DNA of 36,714 nucleotides, taken from the NCBI GenBank assembly GCA_937976095.1, contig CALJSV010000128.1, positions 1 to 36,714 on the forward strand. The letters run 5' to 3'. Both the position numbers and the translations under genes were made by a program. Numbering within the stretch: the first letter of the stretch is position 1; the number at the start of each line of letters is the position of its first letter. The notes beneath the pieces were generated by a model. The model saw only the letters and a list, made by a program, of their open reading frames with translations, did no database searches and was not told the origin of the DNA. Source of the DNA: an uncultured Clostridia bacterium. GTDB taxonomy: Bacteria; Bacillota; Clostridia; Lutisporales; Lutisporaceae. Shown here in pieces: positions 9,042 through 17,107 of this stretch.

Positions 9042-10439
9042 TTACATTTTTACCTGTCCTGTTCTTATATCAACGCACATTATCCAGTAGCCATAGCCTC
9101 TTGATTTATGAGGTCTAAAATATGCATAGCCTCTCATTCTATAGTACATTTCTTCTCTCTTATTATAAACTCCGGGAATTCCATAGAACACATATTTTAT
9201 AGCCTTCTTATCGTCCCTTCTTGTTATCTTATCATATTTTATGCCTATTATATAGTCCTTCTTGCCTATCATAAGCGCGCACTCTTCCATCATAAATGGA
9301 TATCCCAGAGGCATCATGCTTCCCATGAAAGGTATTGCAGCAGTATTAAGCAGCTGTATGTTGTCTTCCACCTTAAACCAGCTGTAGCCTCTTTCTTTTT
9401 CATCGAAGGGCTCATACTTCCTCAGCTTGTCAAATACCCTTTCCAATCTTTTATACATTGGACTGTCATAGTAGCCAAGCTTTTCTTCAGGCTTTAAGTT
9501 TTCGTTTGCCTTTGCATGGTGCGGATTATCCTCATGCTCACATTTGTCACAGCGCATATGGGTTCTAAACTGCTCTTCAGGCTCTTCCTCATAATAATAG
9601 TAATCATAATCAATGCCTTCTACTTCCCTCTTATTATCTGAGTTTATCTTAAGCTCTGCTTCTGCTTCTATATTAGCTCCTGCTTTCATTTCAAAATCCC
9701 CGATTTTTAACTCTACATCGGTCTTTAAGCCTGCATCTGCCTTAAACTCAAACTTTGGCTGTGTAGGCATATTGGGCATAAATTCGAGCTCAGGAAGCTT
9801 CATCATATCCTGCAGTTCAGACATTTCCTTTGGCATGATATTCTCTATTGGCTTAATGTTTTCTACTTGTGGAAGCAGCTCTTCTACTATTATAGGTATT
9901 GACTGCACTACTTCAGGCACTTCAAACAATTCCTTTTGAAGAGGCTGTATGTTCTCTGGCTTCATAGTTATTGGCGCAGCCACCTCAGCCAGCTTTTCCT
10001 TCACCTTATCGATTCTTGCCGGTCTGTTTATTATTTCATAGTCACTCTTCCACTGTAGCTTATCTCTTCCCATATAACCTGAGAGAGGGATTGCATTGCT
10101 GCTTGCAACTGCTGCAACTGCAAATTGAGACATATCAAGATTGCTCTTTAAAACATTGTCCGATTCAAGTTCATAGGAAAGCTCACCACGACCACTGCTG
10201 TCAATCATTATCTTACCTACATCTACAGCTACCTTCTTAGCAGGTGCTACAAGCAAAAACCTTAGCTCAGCCATGTCGTTGGTTTTTATATTTTGTACAA
10301 AAACCGTTGCCTTAGCTTTCCCATTTTTTATTTCAATTTTGACATAGCCTGTAGGTATTTTGCCCGATGATATCTCAAAGCCCTTGTCATCTTCCTGAAG
10401 GATGATGAAATATCTTTTATATTCATTATTCACGGACAC
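9042..10439 (-). CDS. Clostridial protein of unknown function, three-part architecture
   Basis: 465 residues; I do not recognise a named function. Residues about 1-125 form a beta-rich domain (starting KRYFIILQEDDKGFEISSGKIP) that resembles domains found in clostridial spore or envelope proteins. A long acidic, low-complexity linker (about 150-290) contains short degenerate repeats such as KADAGLKTDVELK and EAEAELKIN, then an EEEPEEQ patch and a possible metal site CDKCEHEDNPHH. The C-terminal part (about 320-465) is aromatic-rich, with YYRMRGYAYFRPHKSRGYGYW. There are no membrane segments or signal peptide. The start is GTG with GGGGG about 7 nt upstream. It lies 62 nt downstream of ksgA and may be transcribed with it. 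Confidence 0.75.
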   Translation of the reverse strand: MSVNNEYKRYFIILQEDDKGFEISSGKIPTGYVKIEIKNGKAKATVFVQNIKTNDMAELRFLLVAPAKKVAVDVGKIMIDSSGRGELSYELESDNVLKSNLDMSQFAVAAVASSNAIPLSGYMGRDKLQWKSDYEIINRPARIDKVKEKLAEVAAPITMKPENIQPLQKELFEVPEVVQSIPIIVEELLPQVENIKPIENIMPKEMSELQDMMKLPELEFMPNMPTQPKFEFKADAGLKTDVELKIGDFEMKAGANIEAEAELKINSDNKREVEGIDYDYYYYEEEPEEQFRTHMRCDKCEHEDNPHHAKANENLKPEEKLGYYDSPMYKRLERVFDKLRKYEPFDEKERGYSWFKVEDNIQLLNTAAIPFMGSMMPLGYPFMMEECALMIGKKDYIIGIKYDKITRRDDKKAIKYVFYGIPGVYNKREEMYYRMRGYAYFRPHKSRGYGYWIMCVDIRTGQVKM

Positions 10440-10501
10440 ATAATAACCCCCTTTTATACATACTTGTTACTATAATATGTATGCAGGAGGCTTTTATGAA
10501 C

Positions 10502-11371
10502 CTATTTATTCAAATTTTGTTTGATTCGGTTTGCAATATCAGCAAACTCCTGTAAGGAAAGGGTTTCGCCTCTTCTCTTTTCATCTATTCCCAGACTATC
10601 TAAGAGCTGCTTTATACCTTCCTTTGAGAGCCCAAAATCTCCTGAGCTCAGCGCATTAAGAAGTGTCTTTCTTCTCTGTCCAAAGGAAGCTTTAACTACT
10701 CTAAAAAACATTTTTTCGTCTTCCAATTCTACAGGCGGCTTATCAAGGATATCCAGCTTAATAACTACCGAGTCTACCTCCGGCCGAGGTATGAAGGAAT
10801 CAGGTGGAACAAAGGCAATTTGAGTAGGCTTGCTGTAGTACTGTACTGCCACCGAAAGTGCACCGTAATCCTTACCTCCCGGCGCTGCCTTTAGTCTGTC
10901 CCCTACCTCTTTCTGAACCATAATTGTTATGCTTCTGAGATTTAGCTTATCCTCCAATAGCTTCATGATTATTGGAGTTGTAATGTAGTAAGGAAGATTC
11001 GCTACAACCTTTGCCGGCTTGTCACCGAAATTTTCTTGCAGCACTTCCTTAAGATTTATTTTTAGTATATCATCATTTATCAGCTTGAAATTATCAAAGC
11101 CAAATAGTGTAACGTTCAGTATAGGTATAAGTCTCTTATCAAGCTCAACTGCAAGCACCTTTCCTGAGCTTTCGCACAGCTTCTGTGTCAGAGCTCCCAT
11201 ACCTGGGCCTATCTCCAGCACGCCGTCCTCCTTAGTAAGCTCAGATCCGCTAATTATTTCATCCAGTATGCCTTCGTTAATCAAGAAGTTCTGCCCAAGG
11301 CTTTTGCTCATTTTGAAATTATATTGCTTTAATAAGTCCTTTGTGGTTCCCGGTGTTATTACTGTTTTCAT
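10502..11371 (-). CDS. rsmA: 16S rRNA (adenine1518/1519-N6)-dimethyltransferase
   Basis: 289 residues (KsgA/RsmA). It dimethylates the two adjacent adenines in the 3'-terminal hairpin of 16S rRNA during late small-subunit assembly. Visible motifs are SLGQNFL (24-30), the SAM-binding LEIGPGMGA (52-60) and the catalytic NLPYY (125-129), plus RPEVDSVV and the C-terminal GQRRKTLLNAL. The start overlaps the stop of rnmV by 4 nt, so the two genes are translationally coupled; this pair is conserved across Firmicutes. Confidence 0.97.
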   Translation of the reverse strand: MKTVITPGTTKDLLKQYNFKMSKSLGQNFLINEGILDEIISGSELTKEDGVLEIGPGMGALTQKLCESSGKVLAVELDKRLIPILNVTLFGFDNFKLINDDILKINLKEVLQENFGDKPAKVVANLPYYITTPIIMKLLEDKLNLRSITIMVQKEVGDRLKAAPGGKDYGALSVAVQYYSKPTQIAFVPPDSFIPRPEVDSVVIKLDILDKPPVELEDEKMFFRVVKASFGQRRKTLLNALSSGDFGLSKEGIKQLLDSLGIDEKRRGETLSLQEFADIANRIKQNLNK

Positions 11372-11916
11372 CTTATCTCATCCTTTGTAATTTTCTCACA
11401 TGCAGCTTCAAATTCCTGCCTGCTTATTCCATACTTATTGAGTCTTGTAATAAACTGCTTCGAATTTCCATAACCAATGCCAAGCTCTGCTCCTACTCTG
11501 CTTCTACTTTCAAAAGAGCCTTCATCTCCAACTAATCCATACTTCATAAGATCTGAGATGTTAAATGTAGCAATAACCTCTTCTAGCTCAGCCTTAGCCA
11601 TTTGCAGCGCTCTTCTTATGGTATCCGGAGAAGCATTCTCTATACCTATATCATCTTCAGCCCGAGCATCAGCCTTTGCCACAAAGGCGTGCTTGACACC
11701 CTTAACCTTAGACGCAATGATGGTTCTTATCTTTTCTCCCATGAAATCCGGATCAGTAAGTACTATTACTCCATGTCTTTCTTGGGCTGTCCTTATAAGC
11801 TGGAGAGTTTTTTTCGTAAGACCGAAGCCGCTGGTTATTATTATATCAGCTTCAACTGCGCGCCTCACAGCGGCCGCATCGTTTTTTCCTTCTACTACTA
11901 TGGTTTCCTTTATCAT
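11368..11916 (-). CDS. rnmV: Ribonuclease M5, 5S rRNA maturase
   Basis: 182 residues from the ATG at 11916, chosen because GAGG lies 5 nt upstream. A longer reading starting with TTG at 11937 would run into the palindrome and lacks a ribosome binding site. The N-terminal Toprim domain has the catalytic Glu in VVEGKNDAAA (Glu9) and the metal-binding DPD at 55-57. The remainder matches the family C-terminal domain. RNase M5 trims 5S rRNA precursors with ribosomal protein L18. It overlaps ksgA by 4 nt. Only 16 nt separate its start from the 44-bp palindrome, leaving little room for a promoter of its own. Confidence 0.95.
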   Translation of the reverse strand: MIKETIVVEGKNDAAAVRRAVEADIIITSGFGLTKKTLQLIRTAQERHGVIVLTDPDFMGEKIRTIIASKVKGVKHAFVAKADARAEDDIGIENASPDTIRRALQMAKAELEEVIATFNISDLMKYGLVGDEGSFESRSRVGAELGIGYGNSKQFITRLNKYGISRQEFEAACEKITKDEIR

Positions 11917-11932
11917 ATGAACCTCACACATA

Positions 11933-11976
11933 TACAATAATATTCCACAGGATATATCCTGTGGAATATTATTGTA
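11933..11976. repeat. 44-bp perfect palindrome between yabE and rnmV
   Basis: Bases 11933-11954 and 11955-11976 are exact reverse complements. In RNA this could form a long AT-rich hairpin 12 nt past the yabE stop. It could end yabE transcription, but on the minus strand the 3' arm is followed by TATGTGTGAGG rather than a T-tract. Confidence 0.85.
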
Positions 11977-11987
11977 CTATGAAAAAT

Positions 11988-13022
11988 TTATTTGAATTTG
12001 TATTTTGGTTTATCCAGTACGTAAACCTTTAGCTTTTTTCTTCCGAAGTTTTTTACATCTTTGGAAGACTCATAAAACAAATCTATCTTGTTGCCCTTTA
12101 TAGCACCCCCGGTGTCAGCTGCGAGAGCTTCTCCGTAGCCTTCAACATATAGCCAGGTTCCTAGTGGTATAACCTTTGGATCTACTGCAACAATTCCTGG
12201 TTTAGCCTTAATTCCTGAAGCAGTTATACCATAATAGGGGTCTCCCTCGTTCTTCTTACAGCTTTCATAGCTAAGATCATAAGCTGTAGCAGACATAACT
12301 AGAGATTTTACAAATGTAAAGGACTGACCTCTGGAGGTAACCAGAGTAGTTCTTGCACCTTCTTCTGTAATTTTGTTTACAGCCTGTTTAAGTATTTTTT
12401 CACCTATAACCTGACGGTCAACTTCCTTGCCGTCTTCATATCTTACCTTTGTGGAAACCTGCTTTAAGCCCTTTTGGCCTTTTTGAACCAAACGACTTTC
12501 GCCTTTATCCATTTTGTCGCTTCTTACGACCTGTTCAATAAAACTAAGCTCTACTGTATCATCAACAACCTCCTCAGTGACTCTTACTATGCTTATAGTA
12601 GTGTCGCTGGCGATTGCTGTATCAAGAGATGGCTCCACTATATCAAGCTCACCAATATAGACTTCTGCTTCCTCTAGAGCTGATTTTATATCTCTTGCAT
12701 TAGTAAAGAAAAACTTACTGAACTCGTTTGTCTTAACTTCCACTTTGTTTGCTCTTGCAATACAAAGCACTGTGCCGTCTTTAAGCTTTGCATCCATTGC
12801 TGCGTCAATGCGGTCAAATGGTGCTAATTGGATATTTTGTTCTTGCAGCACATCTGCGACATTGGTCTTAAATGTGCTGATCTTCTTCTGTCCATCAATA
12901 TCTGAAATTGTAATATCCTTTTTCATAGCACTGTAGACAAACGAAGTAGTCAGTACCAAGCATAGTACCAACGTGGCGCTTAGCTTGATTAAACTGCTGT
13001 GCTGTCTCAAGTATGCTTTCAT
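11988..13022 (-). CDS. yabE: YabE-like cell-wall protein with DUF348, G5 and 3D domains
   Basis: 344 residues from the ATG at 13022, which has AGGAGG about 7 nt upstream; a 21-codon in-frame extension is rejected. A signal anchor (about 12-32) precedes DUF348 repeats (about 35-145), a G5 domain (about 150-232) and a C-terminal 3D domain (about 240-340). The three aspartates that name the 3D domain are visible: VDP (281), AADTGG (303) and KIDLF (314). 3D domains share the fold of lytic transglycosylases such as Rpf/MltA, so a secreted peptidoglycan-cleaving role is likely. The yabE-rnmV-ksgA order is the classical Firmicute one. Its promoter and a structured leader lie upstream. Confidence 0.9.
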   Translation of the reverse strand: MKAYLRQHSSLIKLSATLVLCLVLTTSFVYSAMKKDITISDIDGQKKISTFKTNVADVLQEQNIQLAPFDRIDAAMDAKLKDGTVLCIARANKVEVKTNEFSKFFFTNARDIKSALEEAEVYIGELDIVEPSLDTAIASDTTISIVRVTEEVVDDTVELSFIEQVVRSDKMDKGESRLVQKGQKGLKQVSTKVRYEDGKEVDRQVIGEKILKQAVNKITEEGARTTLVTSRGQSFTFVKSLVMSATAYDLSYESCKKNEGDPYYGITASGIKAKPGIVAVDPKVIPLGTWLYVEGYGEALAADTGGAIKGNKIDLFYESSKDVKNFGRKKLKVYVLDKPKYKFK

Positions 13023-13049
13023 TAAGTATCCTCCTTTGATATTGCTGTA

Positions 13050-13258
13050 GAGAACACGCGCAGTGTTCTCTTTAATATAAGTCACCTTACATTCAAATGC
13101 AAATTAATTAGTGTGACTTATATAACAAAGTGCTGTAAACTGACTCTAGCATAATACACTTTGCCGGCAAACACTCACTCTAGTATGTGTCATTATAAAA
13201 GTGTTTGCCTAATAACGCATTTTAATTACTGGAAAATATTTACTTTATAATGCGTTAT
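13050..13258 (-). promoter_or_regulatory. Five-hairpin structured leader of yabE
   Basis: The 430-nt gap between yabE and the DUF4349 gene holds five successive inverted repeats: 13212-13221/13249-13258, 13166-13175/13200-13209, 13126-13132/13157-13163, 13075-13085/13113-13123 and 13050-13058/13064-13072. Stems are 10, 10, 7, 11 and 9 bp, all perfect; the first four loops are 24-27 nt. All lie downstream of the predicted promoter at 13271-13299, so they would be transcribed ahead of the ribosome binding site (13030-13036). No T-tract follows any stem, so this does not look like a simple attenuator. It matches no riboswitch class I know. Confidence 0.6.
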
Positions 13259-13270
13259 CATAATAGCATA

Positions 13271-13299
13271 ATTTTATCTTGATTCTTAAATGTTGTCAA
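13271..13299 (-). promoter_or_regulatory. sigma-A-type promoter of yabE
   Basis: On the minus strand a perfect TTGACA (13299-13294), a 17-nt spacer and TAAAAT (13276-13271, five of six). Transcription would start near 13264, giving a leader of about 240 nt. Bases 13300-13412 upstream show nothing else I can name. Confidence 0.65.
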
Positions 13300-13412
13300 T
13301 TTTTTTGGATATTATTCCCATATAGTCTATTATATGTGAAACACTTTTTTGTATGCTTGAGCTTGTCAGCTTATTTATATTTTTACCACTTTTAGCAGCT
13401 TTATTCAGTTTA

Positions 13413-13440
13413 AGAAAAAAAAGAAGCCCTTACGGGCTCC
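13413..13440 (-). terminator. Intrinsic terminator of the DUF4349 gene
   Basis: On the minus strand GAGCCC-GTAA-GGGCTT runs straight into eight T residues. It lies 12 nt past the stop codon at 13453. Confidence 0.9.
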
Positions 13441-13452
13441 TTAGCTTTAACG

Positions 13453-14298
13453 CTATTGCTGATTCTTTTTAGTTCTTCGTGCGATAGGCTTTATTACAAA
13501 CCTTACTAAAATATATATCACAATTGCTACCGGCAATAAGGGCACTAAGAAAACAACGATGCTTACTGCTATGGTTATTAGCCTCATAAGGGCTTCTATA
13601 CCATAATTAAAGGCAACCTTTATCTGATAAATAAAGGAGTCTCTGTCATCCAGCTCTACCCTTGTCTGCTCTGCAGCAAATTCTATATCCAGTTGGCTGA
13701 ACTCAACTCGTCGGTCAAGGCCTGTTAGCTGGCCCTTAAGAAGCTCAAGCTCATCAGTAAGTCTTCTTATTTCTCTTTCAATTTCTAGCAGCTCACTAAC
13801 CTTCCAGCCCTCTCTTCTAAGAAGCCCCCTTAGGGTTTCCAGCTCAGCCTCAAGGTTTTTGATGCGGATTTCTGTATCAAAATAAAGCTCTGTAACATCC
13901 TGTGTTCCTTTTTCCTTATGGAGTACCTTCCCGTATGCATCCAGCTTTCCTAAAAAAGCATCAAAGTCCCCCGCGGGAATCATAAGGGTAACCCTTCCAT
14001 GGTATTCATTTACAAAGGAATTTCTTACATAGCCGCCGATATCCAGTGCATTTTTTTCAGCAGCTACAACTGCCTCCTGTATATCCTTTACTCGGATAGT
14101 AGCATTTGCATTAAAAATCAGCTTTCTGCTGCTCTGCGCCGGCGCTCCGCCTGCTGCCTTGTTTTCCATGGTAGCCATATCACTAGCCATTTCCGGACTA
14201 GTCGCCATTGGAGTTTCTGCCTTTTTTGCGCAGGCTGCCATAGTAGCAATCAGCAGCATTGACATTATCAGGCATATTATGCTTCTCTTTCTTAACAT
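13453..14298 (-). CDS. DUF4349 domain lipoprotein
   Basis: 281 residues. The signal peptide ends in a lipobox-like TMAAC with Cys23, so the mature protein is probably lipid-anchored outside the membrane. The DUF4349 domain (about 55-265) contains SRKLIFNANATIRVKDI, a helical coiled-coil section rich in Glu/Leu/Arg (about 145-195) and a membrane segment near the C-terminus (about 233-270), followed by a basic tail. The function is unknown; the arrangement suggests a protein spanning or bracing the membrane. It is monocistronic with a strong terminator. It sits between yabE and the ABC operon, inside an otherwise conserved housekeeping cluster. Confidence 0.88.
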   Translation of the reverse strand: MLRKRSIICLIMSMLLIATMAACAKKAETPMATSPEMASDMATMENKAAGGAPAQSSRKLIFNANATIRVKDIQEAVVAAEKNALDIGGYVRNSFVNEYHGRVTLMIPAGDFDAFLGKLDAYGKVLHKEKGTQDVTELYFDTEIRIKNLEAELETLRGLLRREGWKVSELLEIEREIRRLTDELELLKGQLTGLDRRVEFSQLDIEFAAEQTRVELDDRDSFIYQIKVAFNYGIEALMRLITIAVSIVVFLVPLLPVAIVIYILVRFVIKPIARRTKKNQQ

Positions 14299-14401
14299 AT
14301 TTCTCCCTCCCCTTTATATATTAGACTTCTTTATCCCTCATGGCATTAGACTGATATACTGCTTCATAAGTTCCAATTAGCCCAATATATTCCAAAGCAA
14401 G

Positions 14402-15193
14402 CTAAAATAGATCAAGAGCGGCTTTTTTGCGGGATAAGCCTTCCATCAGCTGCAGCAAAAAATATCCCAGTAGAGTGTAAGCCGTTCCTAGTGCTATCTC
14501 CAAGAGCATCAGCTCCAGCGCTCTTGACGCGTTTGCCCCTTGGAGCAGCAGGCCTGCTGCTTGGATGCTTCTGGTTAGAGGCAGACAGTAGGCCAGCTTT
14601 TGGAGCAGCAGTGGCAGCTTTTCTATTGGGAAATTTGCACCTGTTAGTGCTAATAAAGCTGTAGATGCAGTGTTTAGCATAAGATTTGTATCCTTTACTA
14701 CAAGCCCAAGGCTGCCGATGGTCAACCCAAGTCCTGATGCCGATATAACTGCAGCTAATATATTAAATGCGAATAAGGTCATATTAATGCCGGATAGATC
14801 AATTCTAAAGAGGATTATTCCCGTAAACAGACTTAAAGCTACATTAAATATCCCGTCCAGCACATGCATCAACGATCTTCCCAAAAACGTCAGAAATTTG
14901 CTGTAAGGGGCAGCCACTACCAGCTTCAGCGTTCCTGCTGCTCTTTCATTTGTCATTATTGTTCCTATACCGAAAAAAGCATTGAGATAGCAAAAAACCA
15001 GCGAATTTCCCACCACCCATCTAGCTATATTTTCACTGCCATAGCTATATCTCGTAAGTAGGCAAAAAAACAACAGCTGAAATATGGGACCTACTATTTT
15101 ACTTGTAATATATGCTTTAGGACTTATCCATCCAAACAATGCCTTGTAGGAAAATATGCTCTGACGGATAAATCTACCTATAGCTTCTGTCAT
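14402..15193 (-). CDS. ABC-2 type transporter permease (second subunit)
   Basis: 263 residues with about six membrane segments, an ABC-2 permease. GTIMTNERAAGTLKLVVAAPYSKFLTFLGR matches the conserved cytoplasmic segment in which such permeases contact the ATPase. The start codon follows directly on the stop of the preceding permease (TAA then ATG), with GGGGGTG inside the upstream gene as ribosome site, so the two are translationally coupled. With the adjoining ATPase it forms a complete exporter of unknown substrate. Confidence 0.9.
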   Translation of the reverse strand: MTEAIGRFIRQSIFSYKALFGWISPKAYITSKIVGPIFQLLFFCLLTRYSYGSENIARWVVGNSLVFCYLNAFFGIGTIMTNERAAGTLKLVVAAPYSKFLTFLGRSLMHVLDGIFNVALSLFTGIILFRIDLSGINMTLFAFNILAAVISASGLGLTIGSLGLVVKDTNLMLNTASTALLALTGANFPIEKLPLLLQKLAYCLPLTRSIQAAGLLLQGANASRALELMLLEIALGTAYTLLGYFLLQLMEGLSRKKAALDLF

Positions 15194-15967
15194 TTAATAC
15201 ACCCCCAATGTTGCTTTTACACGAACTCTTTTTTCCATTACCCCTGCCAAGATTATAAACAATACTATATATGCAGCCGATAGCGCCAGAAGGATTCCTG
15301 ACTCCATATAAAAGCTGCTGTAGTCCTTGATCCCATACACAGCTTCTCTTAGTAGTTTTACTGCCCATGTAGGAGACAGTATATAGGAAAATACCCTACT
15401 CCATTCCGGCAATATAGTTATTGGAAAATAAAAGCCGCAAAGTATCATGACAGGATAGGATATACAGTTCATCAGTCCCCTTGAATTTCTAGATAGTGTA
15501 AAAATAGCAGCCATTATGAGTGAAATAGCTATAAACGAGACAACAGAAAGCAGCATAGCCATTACAAAAAACATCGGGCTTGCTATTTTCATATTTACGC
15601 CAAAGAATATGTTCAAAAAGACTACTACTACCAGCATGGATAAAAGTCCAAGAAGTGTATTTCCTATAATTTTTCCCAGTATAATATTTCTAAAGCCTCC
15701 AGGCGCTGTAAAAATCATCTCCAAGGTACCCATGTATCTCTCTCTATCAATATCACCGGCAGAGGAAAATACAATGTTGTTAAAAAGACTGGATAAGCCC
15801 GTCCCCAGAATAACATAGGCTATAAAGTTCTCCACGCTTGAATCCTTATATATCATATAAGTTATTAGGGCAAAAAAGATAGGATCAACCAGCAGGCAAT
15901 ATCTAAACATAGATCTGGAAAAGGATAGCTGCATTTGAAGAAAGCAGCTGGATAGTATCAGCTTCAT
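15194..15967 (-). CDS. ABC-2 type transporter permease (first subunit)
   Basis: 257 residues with about six membrane segments. The motif DIDRERYMGTLEMIFTAPGGFRNIILGKI is the permease signature region; it parallels the matching segment in the neighbouring permease, so the two are divergent copies likely to form a heterodimer. The start is ATG, 8 nt after the ATPase stop, with AAGGAG upstream. It is the middle gene of the three-gene exporter operon. Confidence 0.9.
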   Translation of the reverse strand: MKLILSSCFLQMQLSFSRSMFRYCLLVDPIFFALITYMIYKDSSVENFIAYVILGTGLSSLFNNIVFSSAGDIDRERYMGTLEMIFTAPGGFRNIILGKIIGNTLLGLLSMLVVVVFLNIFFGVNMKIASPMFFVMAMLLSVVSFIAISLIMAAIFTLSRNSRGLMNCISYPVMILCGFYFPITILPEWSRVFSYILSPTWAVKLLREAVYGIKDYSSFYMESGILLALSAAYIVLFIILAGVMEKRVRVKATLGVY

Positions 15968-15975
15968 TTACATCA

Positions 15976-16950
15976 TCACTCCTTACCTTCTACAAGCTTT
16001 ACATATGCATCTTCCAAGGTAGCTTCTCTTATACACATGTCAATAACCTTAAACTGGCTGAGTACCCCTAATACTCCTTGAACAACCATGGAGGGGCTTT
16101 CGCAGTGGATTTGAAGCTGCTGCTGTTGATCCATATCCTGTACATTTACCAGCTGTACCCCATTTACCAATTTTAATTCTTCTATCGCTTGCCCTGAAAT
16201 TCCTATAGTTGTCACTTCTATTACGGACATATTGGCATTCAGCTTTTTTAGCTTATCAGGGGTATCCAAAGCTTTTATTTCACCTTTATCTATAATTGCT
16301 ATACGGTCACATAGTTCATCTGCTTCGAGCATGTAGTGTGTTGTCAGAAGAATTGTCTTATCCAGGCTTTTAAGCTCTTTTATTATACCCTTAAGCTCTC
16401 TTGCCCCAATAGGATCTAAGCCCAAGGTTGGTTCATCCAGAAAAACAACCTTGGGATCATTGATAAGTCCCCTTGCTATCTGAAGCCTTTGCTTCATCCC
16501 CTTCGAATATCGCTCAACCTTCTCATCTGCCCTATCTGCAAGGCCAACCATCTCCAAAAGCTCCGGTACTCTCTTAGTCCTCGTTTTCCTATCCAGTCGA
16601 TAGAGATCAGAAAAATACATCAGGTTGTCTCTTGCTGATAATCTCCAGTATAGTCCCCTCTCTCCACCAAAAATAAAGTTTATATGATTTCTTAATTCCT
16701 TTTCATGCCTGTTGACATCATAGCCTAGTACTCTTGCTTCACCTGAGGTTGATGTAAGCATGGTTGTAAGAATTTTTATGGTGGTTGTTTTCCCAGCCCC
16801 ATTTGGTCCAAGCAAGCCAAAGATTTCTCCTTTATTTACTTCAAAGCTTATTCCCTTTAGAGCCTGTAAGACAGATTTTCCTCCTTTTTCTCTGCTTTTA
16901 GCTACATCATACTCTCTTACCAAGTCTTTCACATAAATAGCATTCTCCAC
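15976..16950 (-). CDS. ABC exporter ATP-binding protein (DrrA/CcmA-like)
   Basis: 324 residues. Walker A GPNGAGKT is at 48-55, an ABC signature YSKGMKQ at about 148-154 (SKGMK in place of SGGQ, usual in this subfamily), Walker B VVFLDEP at 168-174, and the switch His in TTHYM. A C-terminal extension (about 225-324) is typical of DrrA-type exporters of drugs or lipids. The start is GTG with AGGAGG 8 nt upstream. It is the first gene of the operon with two ABC-2 permeases; a promoter with a candidate operator lies upstream, and the ArsR-type gene just before it is the likely regulator. Confidence 0.93.
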   Translation of the reverse strand: MENAIYVKDLVREYDVAKSREKGGKSVLQALKGISFEVNKGEIFGLLGPNGAGKTTTIKILTTMLTSTSGEARVLGYDVNRHEKELRNHINFIFGGERGLYWRLSARDNLMYFSDLYRLDRKTRTKRVPELLEMVGLADRADEKVERYSKGMKQRLQIARGLINDPKVVFLDEPTLGLDPIGARELKGIIKELKSLDKTILLTTHYMLEADELCDRIAIIDKGEIKALDTPDKLKKLNANMSVIEVTTIGISGQAIEELKLVNGVQLVNVQDMDQQQQLQIHCESPSMVVQGVLGVLSQFKVIDMCIREATLEDAYVKLVEGKE

Positions 16951-16979
16951 AGCACAATCCTCCTTTTACGATTTACATC

Positions 16980-17013
16980 TAATATATATATCACACTCAT
17001 ACAATATATATTA
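16980..17013 (-). promoter_or_regulatory. Candidate operator in the ABC-exporter promoter
   Basis: Nine-base inverted arms (16980-16988 and 17005-17013) separated by 16 nt overlap the -10 box and the start region of the predicted promoter. ArsR-family repressors bind inverted repeats in such places. The AT-rich arms make chance a real possibility. Confidence 0.35.
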
Positions 17014-17036
17014 AATGCCTATGCAATAATTGTCAA
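17008..17036 (-). promoter_or_regulatory. sigma-A-type promoter of the ABC exporter operon
   Basis: On the minus strand a perfect TTGACA (17036-17031), a 17-nt spacer and TAATAT (17013-17008). It lies downstream of the ArsR gene's terminator, so the operon has a separate transcript. Confidence 0.65.
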
Positions 17037-17063
17037 TATTAAGCAGGTCTGCATTGAGCAAAA

Positions 17064-17100
17064 TAAAAAACACGGCTGCTATAGTTCCCTATAGTGCCGC
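17064..17100 (-). terminator. Intrinsic terminator of the ArsR-type gene
   Basis: On the minus strand CGGCACTATAG-GGAA-CTATAG, a small CA bulge, then GCCG, followed by a run of six T. It lies just past the stop at 17108. Confidence 0.85.
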
Positions 17101-17107
17101 GCCTGCA

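Noticed and set aside
13050-13258. CRISPR array or cyclic di-AMP (ydaO) riboswitch in the yabE leader
   Set aside because: The repeats are inverted, not direct, with different stem sequences, so it is not a CRISPR. The conserved GC-rich ydaO core is absent.
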